A DNA stretch of 5,262 nucleotides, from positions 1 through 5,262 of the forward strand of contig JBBDIO010000136.1 of assembly GCA_040880365.1 (NCBI GenBank). Reading direction: 5' to 3'. Shown piece by piece: positions 1 through 5,262 of this stretch. The notes under the pieces are model-generated. The model saw nothing but the letters and a program-made list of their open reading frames with translations, was not told the DNA's origin and made no database searches. Position numbers and translations under genes: made by a program. This DNA is from JBBDIO01 sp040880365 (GTDB lineage Bacteria > Chloroflexota > Anaerolineae > Caldilineales > Caldilineaceae). How positions within the stretch are numbered: the first letter of the stretch is position 1; each line of letters begins with the position of its first letter.

Positions 1-42
1 AAAAAGGGGACGGTCGCTGCAAGATGACCGTCCCCTTTTTTT
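1..42 (-). terminator. Rho-independent terminator hairpin downstream of fumC
   Basis: A perfect 15-bp inverted repeat: positions 1-15 (AAAAAGGGGACGGTC) pair with 26-40 (GACCGTCCCCTTTTT) around a 10-nt loop at 16-25. A GC-rich core with an A-run on one side and a T-run on the other gives an intrinsic terminator on either strand. It begins about 48 bp after the fumC stop codon, so its clearest job is to end the minus-strand fumC transcript. The T-run continues to position 42 on the plus strand, so it would also stop a plus-strand transcript arriving from the left. The left edge is cut by the window, so the full A-run and the neighbour are unseen. The same shape could belong to a dispersed palindromic repeat. 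Confidence 0.8.
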
Positions 43-88
43 AACCGTGCTCTACATTCTCAAACCGGCAGCGCAGACAAACCTGCCC

Positions 89-1477
89 CTATTCCTGAAT
101 ACCGCCCTCGGTCAGCTTGCGCGGATCCAGCAGACGATCCAGTTCCTCGCCCGAAAGGTCGGTCATCTCCAACGCCACCTCCTTCAGCGAACGCCCTTCG
201 GCATAGGCCTTCTTGGCAATCTGCGCGCCCTTTTCATAGCCGATAACCGGATTCAGCGCGGTCACCAGAATGGGGTTGCGCCCCACCAATCCGGCAATAT
301 GTTCTTCGTTGACCGTGAAGTCGGCAATCGCCTTATCGGCCAAAACCGTGCTAGAGGCCGCCAGCAGTTCGATGCTTTGCGCCAGGTTATAGGCCACCAC
401 CGGCAACATGACATTGAGCTGGAAGTTGCCCGATTGGCCACCGATGGCGATGGTGACATCGTTGCCCATGACCTGGGCGCAGACCATCATCACCGCTTCG
501 GGGATAACAGGGTTGATTTTGCCGGGCATGATACTGCTCCCCGGTTGCAGCGCAGGCAGCACAATCTCGCCAAAGCCCGCAATCGGCCCGCTGTTCATCC
601 AGCGCAGATCGTTGGCGATCTTCATGAGGCTGACGGCCACGGTCTTCAATTGCCCGCTCAATTCCACGGCAGCATCCTGGGTGCTAAGGCCCTCGAAATA
701 GTTGGAGGCCGTCACAAAGTCGCCGCCGCTCATCTCTGCCAGCTTGGCCGCGATGCGTGCGCCAAATTCGGGGTGGGCATTGATGCCCGTACCGACCGCC
801 GTTGCGCCCTGTGCCAATTGGCCGATGCGCGGCAGCGTGGCTTCCAGCCGGTCGATGCCGTGGGCAATCTGGCTCGCCCAACCGCCCAATTCCTGGCTCA
901 AGCGCACAGGCATAGCATCCATGAGATGCGTGCGCCCGGTGGTCACCACATGATCGACCGCCGCGGCTTTGGTTTCCAACGCCGTGTGCAAATAGCGCAA
1001 TGCCGGCGCCAGGCGTTCGGTCACGCCCAGATAGGCACTCACATGGATGGCCGTGGGAATCACATCGTTGCTGCTCTGGCCCATGTTCACATGGTCGTTG
1101 GGATGCACCTTCTGGCCCAGTTGCTGGGTCGCCAGTGTGGCAATCACTTCGTTGGCGTTCATATTGGTGCTGGTGCCCGATCCGGTCTGGAAAATATCCA
1201 GCGGGAAATGCTGGTCGTGCATGCCTTCGGCCACTTCCTGGGCGGCAGCCTGAATGGCCTGGGCCATGTCGGCGTCGAGCAACCCCAAATCCAGATTCAC
1301 CGCCGCAGCCGCACCTTTGATCATCCCCAGCGCCCGAATCACACTGCGGGGAAAGCGCAGATCGCTGATGGGGAAATTGTCGATGGCGCGCTGGGTTTGC
1401 GCCCCATAAAGCGCATCCACCGGCACTTCGATATCGCCCAGACTATCGCGCTCGATGCGAAAAGATTCTACAGCCAT
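89..1477 (-). CDS. fumC: Class II fumarate hydratase (fumarase C)
   Basis: The 462-residue product matches class II fumarases, which hydrate fumarate reversibly to L-malate in the cytosolic TCA cycle as iron-independent homotetramers. E. coli FumC has 467 residues. Visible motifs in order are QTGSGTSTNMNANE (97-110), HPNDHVNMGQSSND (125-138), TGRTHL (180-185) and the superfamily signature GSSIMPGKIN (313-322). H184, S314, K320 and N322 line up with E. coli H188, S318, K324 and N326 at a constant offset. The His in GRTHL favours fumarase over aspartase, which has Gln there. The segment between NEV and KVHPN is about 6 residues shorter than in E. coli FumC, as I recall for the P. aeruginosa FumC1-like subgroup. 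The ATG start is supported by AAAGGAG (1488-1494, minus strand) 10 nt upstream. The stop is TAG at 89-91. It is transcribed alone, divergently from the response regulator. Confidence 0.96.
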   Translation of the reverse strand: MAVESFRIERDSLGDIEVPVDALYGAQTQRAIDNFPISDLRFPRSVIRALGMIKGAAAAVNLDLGLLDADMAQAIQAAAQEVAEGMHDQHFPLDIFQTGSGTSTNMNANEVIATLATQQLGQKVHPNDHVNMGQSSNDVIPTAIHVSAYLGVTERLAPALRYLHTALETKAAAVDHVVTTGRTHLMDAMPVRLSQELGGWASQIAHGIDRLEATLPRIGQLAQGATAVGTGINAHPEFGARIAAKLAEMSGGDFVTASNYFEGLSTQDAAVELSGQLKTVAVSLMKIANDLRWMNSGPIAGFGEIVLPALQPGSSIMPGKINPVIPEAVMMVCAQVMGNDVTIAIGGQSGNFQLNVMLPVVAYNLAQSIELLAASSTVLADKAIADFTVNEEHIAGLVGRNPILVTALNPVIGYEKGAQIAKKAYAEGRSLKEVALEMTDLSGEELDRLLDPRKLTEGGIQE

Positions 1478-1503
1478 AATTTCAACACTCCTTTATTTTC
1501 CAG

Positions 1504-1531
1504 AATTTTATTTTTTCCACTTTCTAAAATT
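1504..1531. repeat. Short AT-rich inverted repeat in the fumC leader
   Basis: AATTTTA at 1504-1510 is mirrored by TAAAATT at 1525-1531 with a 14-nt spacer. It lies between the possible fumC -10 and the fumC ribosome-binding site, so it could be a repressor site. In an AT-rich gap a 7-bp match may also be chance. No known operator is recognised. Confidence 0.2.
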
Positions 1532-1557
1532 GTAACACCCACATATACGGATTGCAC
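1529..1557 (-). promoter_or_regulatory. Possible fumC promoter
   Basis: On the minus strand TACAAT (plus positions 1529-1534) matches the -10 consensus in 5 of 6 places. It follows GTGCAA (1552-1557), a poor -35 matching 3 of 6, with a 17-bp spacer. A start near 1522 would give a leader of about 45 nt before the fumC ATG, with its AAAGGAG site inside. The weak -35 suggests either activator help or that the real promoter is elsewhere in this AT-rich gap. Confidence 0.35.
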
Positions 1558-1564
1558 GTTATAA

Positions 1565-1593
1565 AATCTCTACTTGATATAATCTCTACTTGA
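1565..1593 (+). repeat. 13-nt direct repeat upstream of the response regulator
   Basis: AATCTCTACTTGA occurs at 1565-1577 and again, unchanged, at 1581-1593, a 16-nt period. Both copies are preceded by TATA-like sequence. The second copy supplies the first four bases (TTGA) of the -35 hexamer of the regulator promoter, so a protein bound here would compete with or contact RNA polymerase. The 16-nt spacing differs from the roughly 11-bp spacing usual for OmpR-family sites, so autoregulation through this element is not assured. A simple local duplication is the alternative. Confidence 0.6.
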
Positions 1594-1618
1594 CACACTG
1601 GATCAGCTTGCCTACAAT
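1590..1618 (+). promoter_or_regulatory. Sigma70-type promoter of the two-component regulator
   Basis: TTGACA at 1590-1595 is a perfect -35 hexamer. TACAAT at 1613-1618 matches the -10 in 5 of 6 places, and the spacer is exactly 17 bp. Transcription would start near 1625, leaving a leader of about 29 nt before the ATG at 1654. AAAGGA at 1636-1641 is a ribosome-binding site about 12 nt from the start. The -35 overlaps the second copy of the 13-nt direct repeat. This is the best promoter in the window and suggests substantial basal expression. Confidence 0.75.
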
Positions 1619-1653
1619 CGCCAGTAAAGCACACCAAAGGAAACGGCGCACAC

Positions 1654-2331
1654 ATGGCAGAACAGATACTTATTGTTGAAGATGATCGCCGCATTCGCGA
1701 TGTATTGCGCCGCGGCCTGATTTTTGAAGGCTACCAGGTGGATACGGCAGAGGATGGCGAAAGCGCGCTGCGCGCCTTGCGCGAAAAGCTGCCCGATGCC
1801 GTCATTCTCGATCTTATGTTGCCGGGCATGGATGGCATCGAAGTCTGCAAGCGCATCCGCACGGTGTCCAATCTCCCGATTCTCATGCTCACGGCGCGCG
1901 ATGCGGTGCCCGACCGCGTAGTAGGGCTGGATGCCGGGGCCGATGACTATATGGTCAAGCCCTTTGCCTTCGACGAACTCCTGGCGCGTCTGCGCGCCCT
2001 CTTTCGCCGCCGCCAAACCGATTCACCGACCGACGAACTCCAGTTTGCCGATCTCACCCTGAATCCACGCACACGCCAGGTTTTTCGGAGCGAAGATGAA
2101 GTCCAGCTCACCGCCAAAGAATTCGATCTGTTGGAACTGTTCATGCGCCACCCCAACCAGGTCCTGACCCGCGAAGTCATCTATGAACATATTTGGAATT
2201 ACGATTTCGGCGGCGAGAGCAATATTATCGAAGTCTATGTGCGCTATTTGCGCACCAAGCTGGAGACCGACGAACGCCCCCGCCTGATCCAGACTGTGCG
2301 CGGCGTCGGGTATACTCTGCGCGAAGGCTAG
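1654..2331 (+). CDS. OmpR/PhoB-family DNA-binding response regulator
   Basis: A 225-residue regulator of normal length for the OmpR/PhoB class. The N-terminal receiver domain (about 4-116) has the acidic pair D10/D11, phosphoacceptor D53 in [10 protein letters not shown], switch residues T80 and Y99, and invariant K102 in VKPF, so it should be phosphorylatable. The C-terminal winged helix (about 129-223) shows [12 protein letters not shown], the recognition region around [16 protein letters not shown], and the closing [11 protein letters not shown] wing. It should act as a cytoplasmic transcription factor, phosphorylated by the kinase encoded 206 bp downstream. The sequence style resembles MprA/CutR-type regulators, but the regulon and signal cannot be named from sequence. 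The start is supported by AAAGGA upstream and a strong promoter. A weak 5-bp hairpin without a T-run (CCCGC 2337-2341, GCGGG 2349-2353) follows the stop, so readthrough into the kinase is possible. Confidence 0.95.
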   Translation: MAEQILIVEDDRRIRDVLRRGLIFEGYQVDTAEDGESALRALREKLPDAVILDLMLPGMDGIEVCKRIRTVSNLPILMLTARDAVPDRVVGLDAGADDYMVKPFAFDELLARLRALFRRRQTDSPTDELQFADLTLNPRTRQVFRSEDEVQLTAKEFDLLELFMRHPNQVLTREVIYEHIWNYDFGGESNIIEVYVRYLRTKLETDERPRLIQTVRGVGYTLREG

Positions 2332-2373
2332 ATCCGCCCGCCTGCCACGCGGGAACAATGCTTGCTCGCCAAT

Positions 2374-2409
2374 CTTTCACGGATTCTTCACGTGTATCTA
2401 ATCTATGCT
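2374..2409 (+). promoter_or_regulatory. Candidate OmpR-type operator and promoter for the kinase gene
   Basis: TTCACG occurs at 2376-2381 and at 2387-2392, exactly 11 bp apart, in a run with similar flanks (CTTTCACGGA, then TTCTTCACGT). Tandem half-sites at 11-bp spacing are the hallmark of PhoB/OmpR-family binding. Eleven bases after the second half-site lies TATGCT (2404-2409), a 4-of-6 match to a -10. There is no -35 hexamer, because the repeat occupies that place, as at PhoB-activated promoters. I infer an activator-dependent promoter for the kinase, perhaps bound by the adjacent regulator. The partner protein is unproven. Confidence 0.4.
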
Positions 2410-2537
2410 TCAACTACAGCGTCTAATCTGGATGCATGGCAGTCCGAACCTATTCGGGTCCGAAAGTTGGCCCGCGCAACTCAGCAGACGAAATTCCCGC
2501 GGCGCACCACGCGTCCCAGGCCAATGCCGGCTTCCCT

Positions 2538-4082
2538 ATGACCATACGCCTGCGGCTCACACTCTGGTATACCGCCCTGCTCGGCACAACGCTGATTCTG
2601 TTTAGTTTCATCTTTTACAGCGCGTTGGCCGCCAATTTGTGGACGCAAACCCAACAGGATGCCGCGCGCCAGGCAGGCGAAATCGCGGCCACGCTCACCC
2701 AACAGCTCCAGGGCGATATTCTCATCATCCGCACCAACCCCGCCCGCATCCAGTTTCCCGATCTGGAATTTTTCGCAGGCTCCCTGGGCGTGCAGGTCAT
2801 CGATCTCAATGGCATGATTCTCAAACGCAGCTCGAACATGGGGCCGATGACCGTCCACAACTATCGCAAGGGGCTAGACCAGATCCGCACCGGCGCGTCT
2901 CACAGCTTCTATACCACGGGCGAAAATAACATGCCGCTACTGGTTTATAGCGCGCCGATTGTCGCCAACAATACCATTGTGGGCGCGGCACAGGTCATCA
3001 AACCCGTTTCCAACGTCCAGAATACCCTCAGTCAGGTGAGCCGCTATCTCATCTTCGGCACCGCGCTCAGTTTGGTGCTGGCGGCGATTGTGGGCGCATT
3101 TCTGGCGCGGCGCGCGCTCGCGCCCATCGACCGCATCACCGGCACGGTCTCGGTCATCAGTCGCACCAAAGATCTGAGTCGCCGGCTCGACGTGAAATCC
3201 GATGCCAGCGAAGTCGGTCTGCTGGCCGCAGCCTTCAACGAAATGCTGGATCGCATCCAGCAGCTCTTCAAGAGCCAGGAACGATTGATTGCCGATGTGA
3301 GTCACGAACTGCGCACCCCCCTGACCACCATCCAGGGCAATGTGGAGCTTTTGAAACGGCGCGGCGCCCAACTCGCCGGCGATTTGCCCCAGAACCAGGA
3401 AACCGCCGCCATCACCCAGGAAATGCTGAATGAGGTGGAATCTGAAACCAACCGCATGAGCAGTCTTATCCGCGATTTGCTACTGTTGGCCCAGGCCGAT
3501 TCGGGCGCGGTCGAACTCCAGTTTGAACCGGTCGAGGTAGATACACTGCTCCTGGATGTCTATCGCCAGGCCCAGCGCATGGCCAATCACCGCAAAGGGC
3601 AGGGCGCGCTGGAAATTCGTCTGGGCAGCGAAGACCAGGCCCTCGTGATGGGCGACCGCGAACGCCTGCGCCAGGTCTTGCTGAACCTGACCGACAACGC
3701 CATCAAATACACGGCCCGCGGCGGCACGATTACGCTCAGCCTGGAAAAAACGAAGGGATGGGTCACGGTCAGCGTGCGCGATACAGGGATTGGCATCAGC
3801 CCGGAAGATCAGGTCCACGTTTTCGACCGCTTCTATCGCACAGACCGTGCCCGCCGGCGCGAAGAAGGCGGCAGCGGCCTGGGATTGAGCATTGTGCAGT
3901 GGATCATTGCCGTTCACAACGGACGACTGGAATTGGAAAGCACACCGGGCCAGGGCAGCACCTTTACCGTGATCCTGCCCGCCATTCAGCCCACCGCTGA
4001 ACCTGCGCCGGTTGCTCCGGCCAATCCAAATCCCGGCGGCAGGCTTCCGACAAAAACAATTATGCCTCCCTCCTCGCGCTAA
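2538..4082 (+). CDS. HAMP-domain sensor histidine kinase (transmembrane)
   Basis: From ATG 2538 the product is 514 residues: TM1 at about 8-31, an extracytoplasmic sensor at 32-168, TM2 at 169-189, HAMP at about 190-243 (ALAPIDRI), then HisKA with phosphoacceptor H256 in VSHELRTPL. The E-x-x-T after the His suggests phosphatase activity as well. The ATPase domain has the N box NLTDNAIKYT (383-392), G1 DTGIGI (415-420), the F box FDRFYRTD and G2 GGSGLGLSI (444-452), all intact. It should autophosphorylate and pass phosphate to D53 of the upstream regulator. The sensor fits no ligand class I can name. The frame is open to an ATG at 2436, adding 34 residues. I prefer 2538 because MTIRLRLTLWYTALLG is the usual charged N-terminus before TM1, although neither start has a clear ribosome-binding site. 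After about residue 481 comes an unusual Pro/Ala-rich tail of some 34 residues. Confidence 0.93.
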   Translation: MTIRLRLTLWYTALLGTTLILFSFIFYSALAANLWTQTQQDAARQAGEIAATLTQQLQGDILIIRTNPARIQFPDLEFFAGSLGVQVIDLNGMILKRSSNMGPMTVHNYRKGLDQIRTGASHSFYTTGENNMPLLVYSAPIVANNTIVGAAQVIKPVSNVQNTLSQVSRYLIFGTALSLVLAAIVGAFLARRALAPIDRITGTVSVISRTKDLSRRLDVKSDASEVGLLAAAFNEMLDRIQQLFKSQERLIADVSHELRTPLTTIQGNVELLKRRGAQLAGDLPQNQETAAITQEMLNEVESETNRMSSLIRDLLLLAQADSGAVELQFEPVEVDTLLLDVYRQAQRMANHRKGQGALEIRLGSEDQALVMGDRERLRQVLLNLTDNAIKYTARGGTITLSLEKTKGWVTVSVRDTGIGISPEDQVHVFDRFYRTDRARRREEGGSGLGLSIVQWIIAVHNGRLELESTPGQGSTFTVILPAIQPTAEPAPVAPANPNPGGRLPTKTIMPPSSR

Positions 4083-4115
4083 ACCACACGCGCGCCGCCA
4101 ATCAATCTGCCCACA

Positions 4116-4157
4116 AAAAACGGGGCGATGCTGAAATGTCAGCGTCGCCCCGTTTTT
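4116..4157. terminator. Bidirectional Rho-independent terminator between convergent genes
   Basis: A 19-bp stem: 4116-4134 (AAAAACGGGGCGATGCTGA) pairs with 4139-4157 around a 4-nt loop AATG, with one T-G wobble. An A-run (4115-4120) and a T-run (4153-4157) flank the GC core, so it works on both strands. It starts 33 bp after the kinase stop and lies about 77 bp past the stop of the minus-strand gene, so it most likely ends both convergent transcripts. Confidence 0.88.
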
Positions 4158-4168
4158 GTGCTTACATA

Positions 4169-4222
4169 AGTCTGGCAGACTGGCTTCTTCTTCAATGAAC
4201 TGCCAGGCTCAATGCGCCTGGC
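4169..4222. repeat. Two small hairpins in the 3' region of the acidic-protein gene
   Basis: AGTCT-GGC-AGACT (4169-4181) is a 5-bp stem with a 3-nt loop. GCCAGGC (4202-4208) pairs with GCCTGGC (4216-4222) over a 7-nt loop. Both lie between the minus-strand stop at 4235 and the strong terminator. Neither has a T-run, so they are not terminators themselves. They could stabilise the 3' end of that mRNA or be chance. Confidence 0.35.
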
Positions 4223-4234
4223 GGCTCGATGTGA

Positions 4235-5262
4235 CTAGCGAATAAAAAGCAGGGAATCCAGAATTTCGATCAGCGTGGCTTCATCCGCCAGCGCCAGGTC
4301 AATATCACCAAACACAATCAGCGCCGAAAGCCCATCGCGTCGCAGCCCCACATAGATCGCCGCGGGCATGGATACGCCCTCATCCACTTCGATGGAGCCA
4401 ACCATCCGCAACACCAATTCATCGCGCACCACGAAAAATTCGCTCATATCCGGCTCAAGCGCCAGACTATCTTCGTCCAGTGACATAGAATCGGACATGA
4501 GATCCATCACCAACGCCATAATATCGTCGTTGACTTCGCCATCGACCAGCGCCTCGTCCAGCAACGCCACGACCTCGGCATCCATGTCGCGCGTGGCAGT
4601 CAGAGCGGCGACATAGTCATAGCCCGGCGAAACCGCGAGAATGGGCAGCGTGGGATCATCCGTCGCCGCAGCTTGCCAGCCCGTGGGCAACACAATTTCC
4701 AGCGTTTCCGCTTCATCCACCACATAGATCGGCTCATCGACCGCCATTTGCAACGTCGCCAGGTCCGGCTCAAATTCAATGCTGGCGGCCACTGCATCCA
4801 TCGCCGCGCCGACATCGGACCATTCGTCTATGGGCGCCAAGGCAATCATAATATAGGCGCTCGCGCCGGGTGAGAGCGTATAAAAAGCCCCGGCCATTGG
4901 CGTGCCTTCGAGATCGGCCTCAAACTCAATCTTCACCACCGGCATATTCTGCGGCGTGGTCAGCACTTCGGTGCCCAGATAGACCGCGCCTTCCCCAAAC
5001 TGATCCACAATGAATTCGGGCAGCACGCGCATGATAATCACGGCCATCACGCCGGGGAAGTCCAGCGCATCCCCGCCCTGAATCAGCCCCACAATTTCCG
5101 TACCAGGGACTTCCATCGTGAACAGGTTGTCGAACATAGTCGTGGCGGTCACATCCCATTCCACGGGCGCGGCAATGGTCAGCCCCTCATTCTGATAGGG
5201 AGCGACCTCTCCGCTCAGAATGATCGCTTCAGGTTCTTCTACTTCAGGTTCTTCTACTTCAG
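4235..5262 (-). CDS. Acidic, probably exported two-domain protein (N-terminus outside the window)
   Basis: The minus-strand frame is open from the right edge to TAG at 4235-4237, about 342 residues, so this is the C-terminal part of a larger protein. A GTG at 5164 is in frame but lacks a ribosome-binding site and sits inside coherent coding sequence, so I do not take it as the start. The visible part begins with an acidic EVEEPEVEEPE linker, then two similar segments. One opens LTIAAPVEWDVTAT (from about 5182) and ends ASIEF (about 4772). The other opens LEIVLPTGWQAAAT (about 4702) and ends near SLLF (4244). The pattern LxIxxPxxWxxxAT and a closing helix-plus-strand recall PsbP/DcrB-like folds found in secreted proteins, but that is a guess. 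By hand count the last 309 residues hold about 60 Asp/Glu against 8 Lys/Arg. I infer an envelope or lipoprotein, with any signal peptide beyond the edge. Function unknown. Confidence 0.8.
   Translation of the reverse strand, partial: EVEEPEVEEPEAIILSGEVAPYQNEGLTIAAPVEWDVTATTMFDNLFTMEVPGTEIVGLIQGGDALDFPGVMAVIIMRVLPEFIVDQFGEGAVYLGTEVLTTPQNMPVVKIEFEADLEGTPMAGAFYTLSPGASAYIMIALAPIDEWSDVGAAMDAVAASIEFEPDLATLQMAVDEPIYVVDEAETLEIVLPTGWQAAATDDPTLPILAVSPGYDYVAALTATRDMDAEVVALLDEALVDGEVNDDIMALVMDLMSDSMSLDEDSLALEPDMSEFFVVRDELVLRMVGSIEVDEGVSMPAAIYVGLRRDGLSALIVFGDIDLALADEATLIEILDSLLFIR
5231..5262 (-). repeat. 15-nt tandem repeat encoding PEVEE
   Basis: The 15-nt unit AGGTTCTTCTACTTC on the plus strand occurs at 5231-5245 and 5246-5260 and continues with AG at the window end. 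Read on the minus strand it is in frame and encodes repeated Glu-Val-Glu-Glu-Pro. Identical units at the nucleotide level suggest recent expansion. This is likely a flexible acidic linker between an export signal or anchor and the folded domains. The copy number is unknown because the window ends inside the array. Confidence 0.85.

Noticed and set aside
47..1564. A 505-codon open frame on the plus strand, fully antisense to fumC and longer than it.
   Set aside because: Its codons are in exact register with fumC codons, so a stop there needs TTA, CTA or TCA in fumC, which are rare in this G+C-rich gene. The product is low-complexity His/Arg/Gln-rich with no family motif, while fumC has all catalytic motifs, a ribosome-binding site and a terminator.
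1478..1653. Functional coupling of fumarase to the two-component system through the shared divergent region.
   Set aside because: Only adjacency supports it. The regulator's candidate TTCACG motif is not seen in this gap, so no control of fumC can be claimed.
2337..2353. CCCGC/GCGGG hairpin just after the regulator stop as a terminator.
   Set aside because: The stem is only 5 bp with a 7-nt loop and no following T-run, so it is too weak to call as an intrinsic terminator.
2436..2537. N-terminal 34-residue extension of the kinase as part of the gene.
   Set aside because: It carries no domain or signal feature, lacks a ribosome-binding site, and precedes a typical kinase N-terminus at 2538. 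Kept as an open alternative rather than annotated.
4235..5164. Complete gene starting at GTG 5164.
   Set aside because: The frame stays open with sensible protein sequence to the window edge, the GTG has no ribosome-binding site, and it falls just after the start of the first duplicated domain.

Overview
This window reads as bacterial chromosome of moderately high G+C with AT-rich intergenic gaps. It holds three confidently recognised genes and one large partial gene. No transposase, CRISPR array, tRNA or rRNA is visible. The lineage cannot be fixed from the sequence. The long acidic two-domain protein with an E/P/V-rich linker, together with a MprA/CutR-like response regulator and a HAMP-type kinase, would suit Chloroflexota (Anaerolineae-like) or a similar environmental bacterium. 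That placement is inference.

Layout from left to right. A perfect 15-bp hairpin with A/T flanks (1-42) lies just past the 3' end of a minus-strand class II fumarase gene (fumC, 89-1477). An AT-rich 176-bp gap (1478-1653) separates fumC from a divergent plus-strand response regulator gene (1654-2331). The gap carries a near-consensus sigma70-type promoter for the regulator (TTGACA, 17 bp, TACAAT) and a 13-nt direct repeat with 16-nt spacing that overlaps its -35. Next is a 206-bp gap, then the cognate membrane histidine kinase (best start 2538, end 4082). This gap is unusually long for a regulator/kinase pair and contains a TTCACG direct repeat with 11-bp spacing, placed like an OmpR/PhoB-family operator. 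After the kinase a strong bidirectional terminator (4116-4157) is shared with a convergent minus-strand gene (4235 to beyond 5262). That gene encodes a very acidic, probably exported protein with an internal duplication and a tandem PEVEE linker. Its N-terminus lies outside the window.

How the genes work together: the regulator and kinase form a complete OmpR-class two-component system with all catalytic motifs intact. Fumarase is a TCA-cycle enzyme with no evident functional link to them beyond the shared divergent intergenic region. The convergent acidic protein may be an envelope protein, but nothing here proves that the two-component system controls it. The most interesting items are the two repeat-type candidate operators, the duplicated domain and repeat linker of the acidic protein, and the left-edge hairpin, which may be a dispersed genomic repeat. 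I do not see a convincing new multi-gene system in this window.
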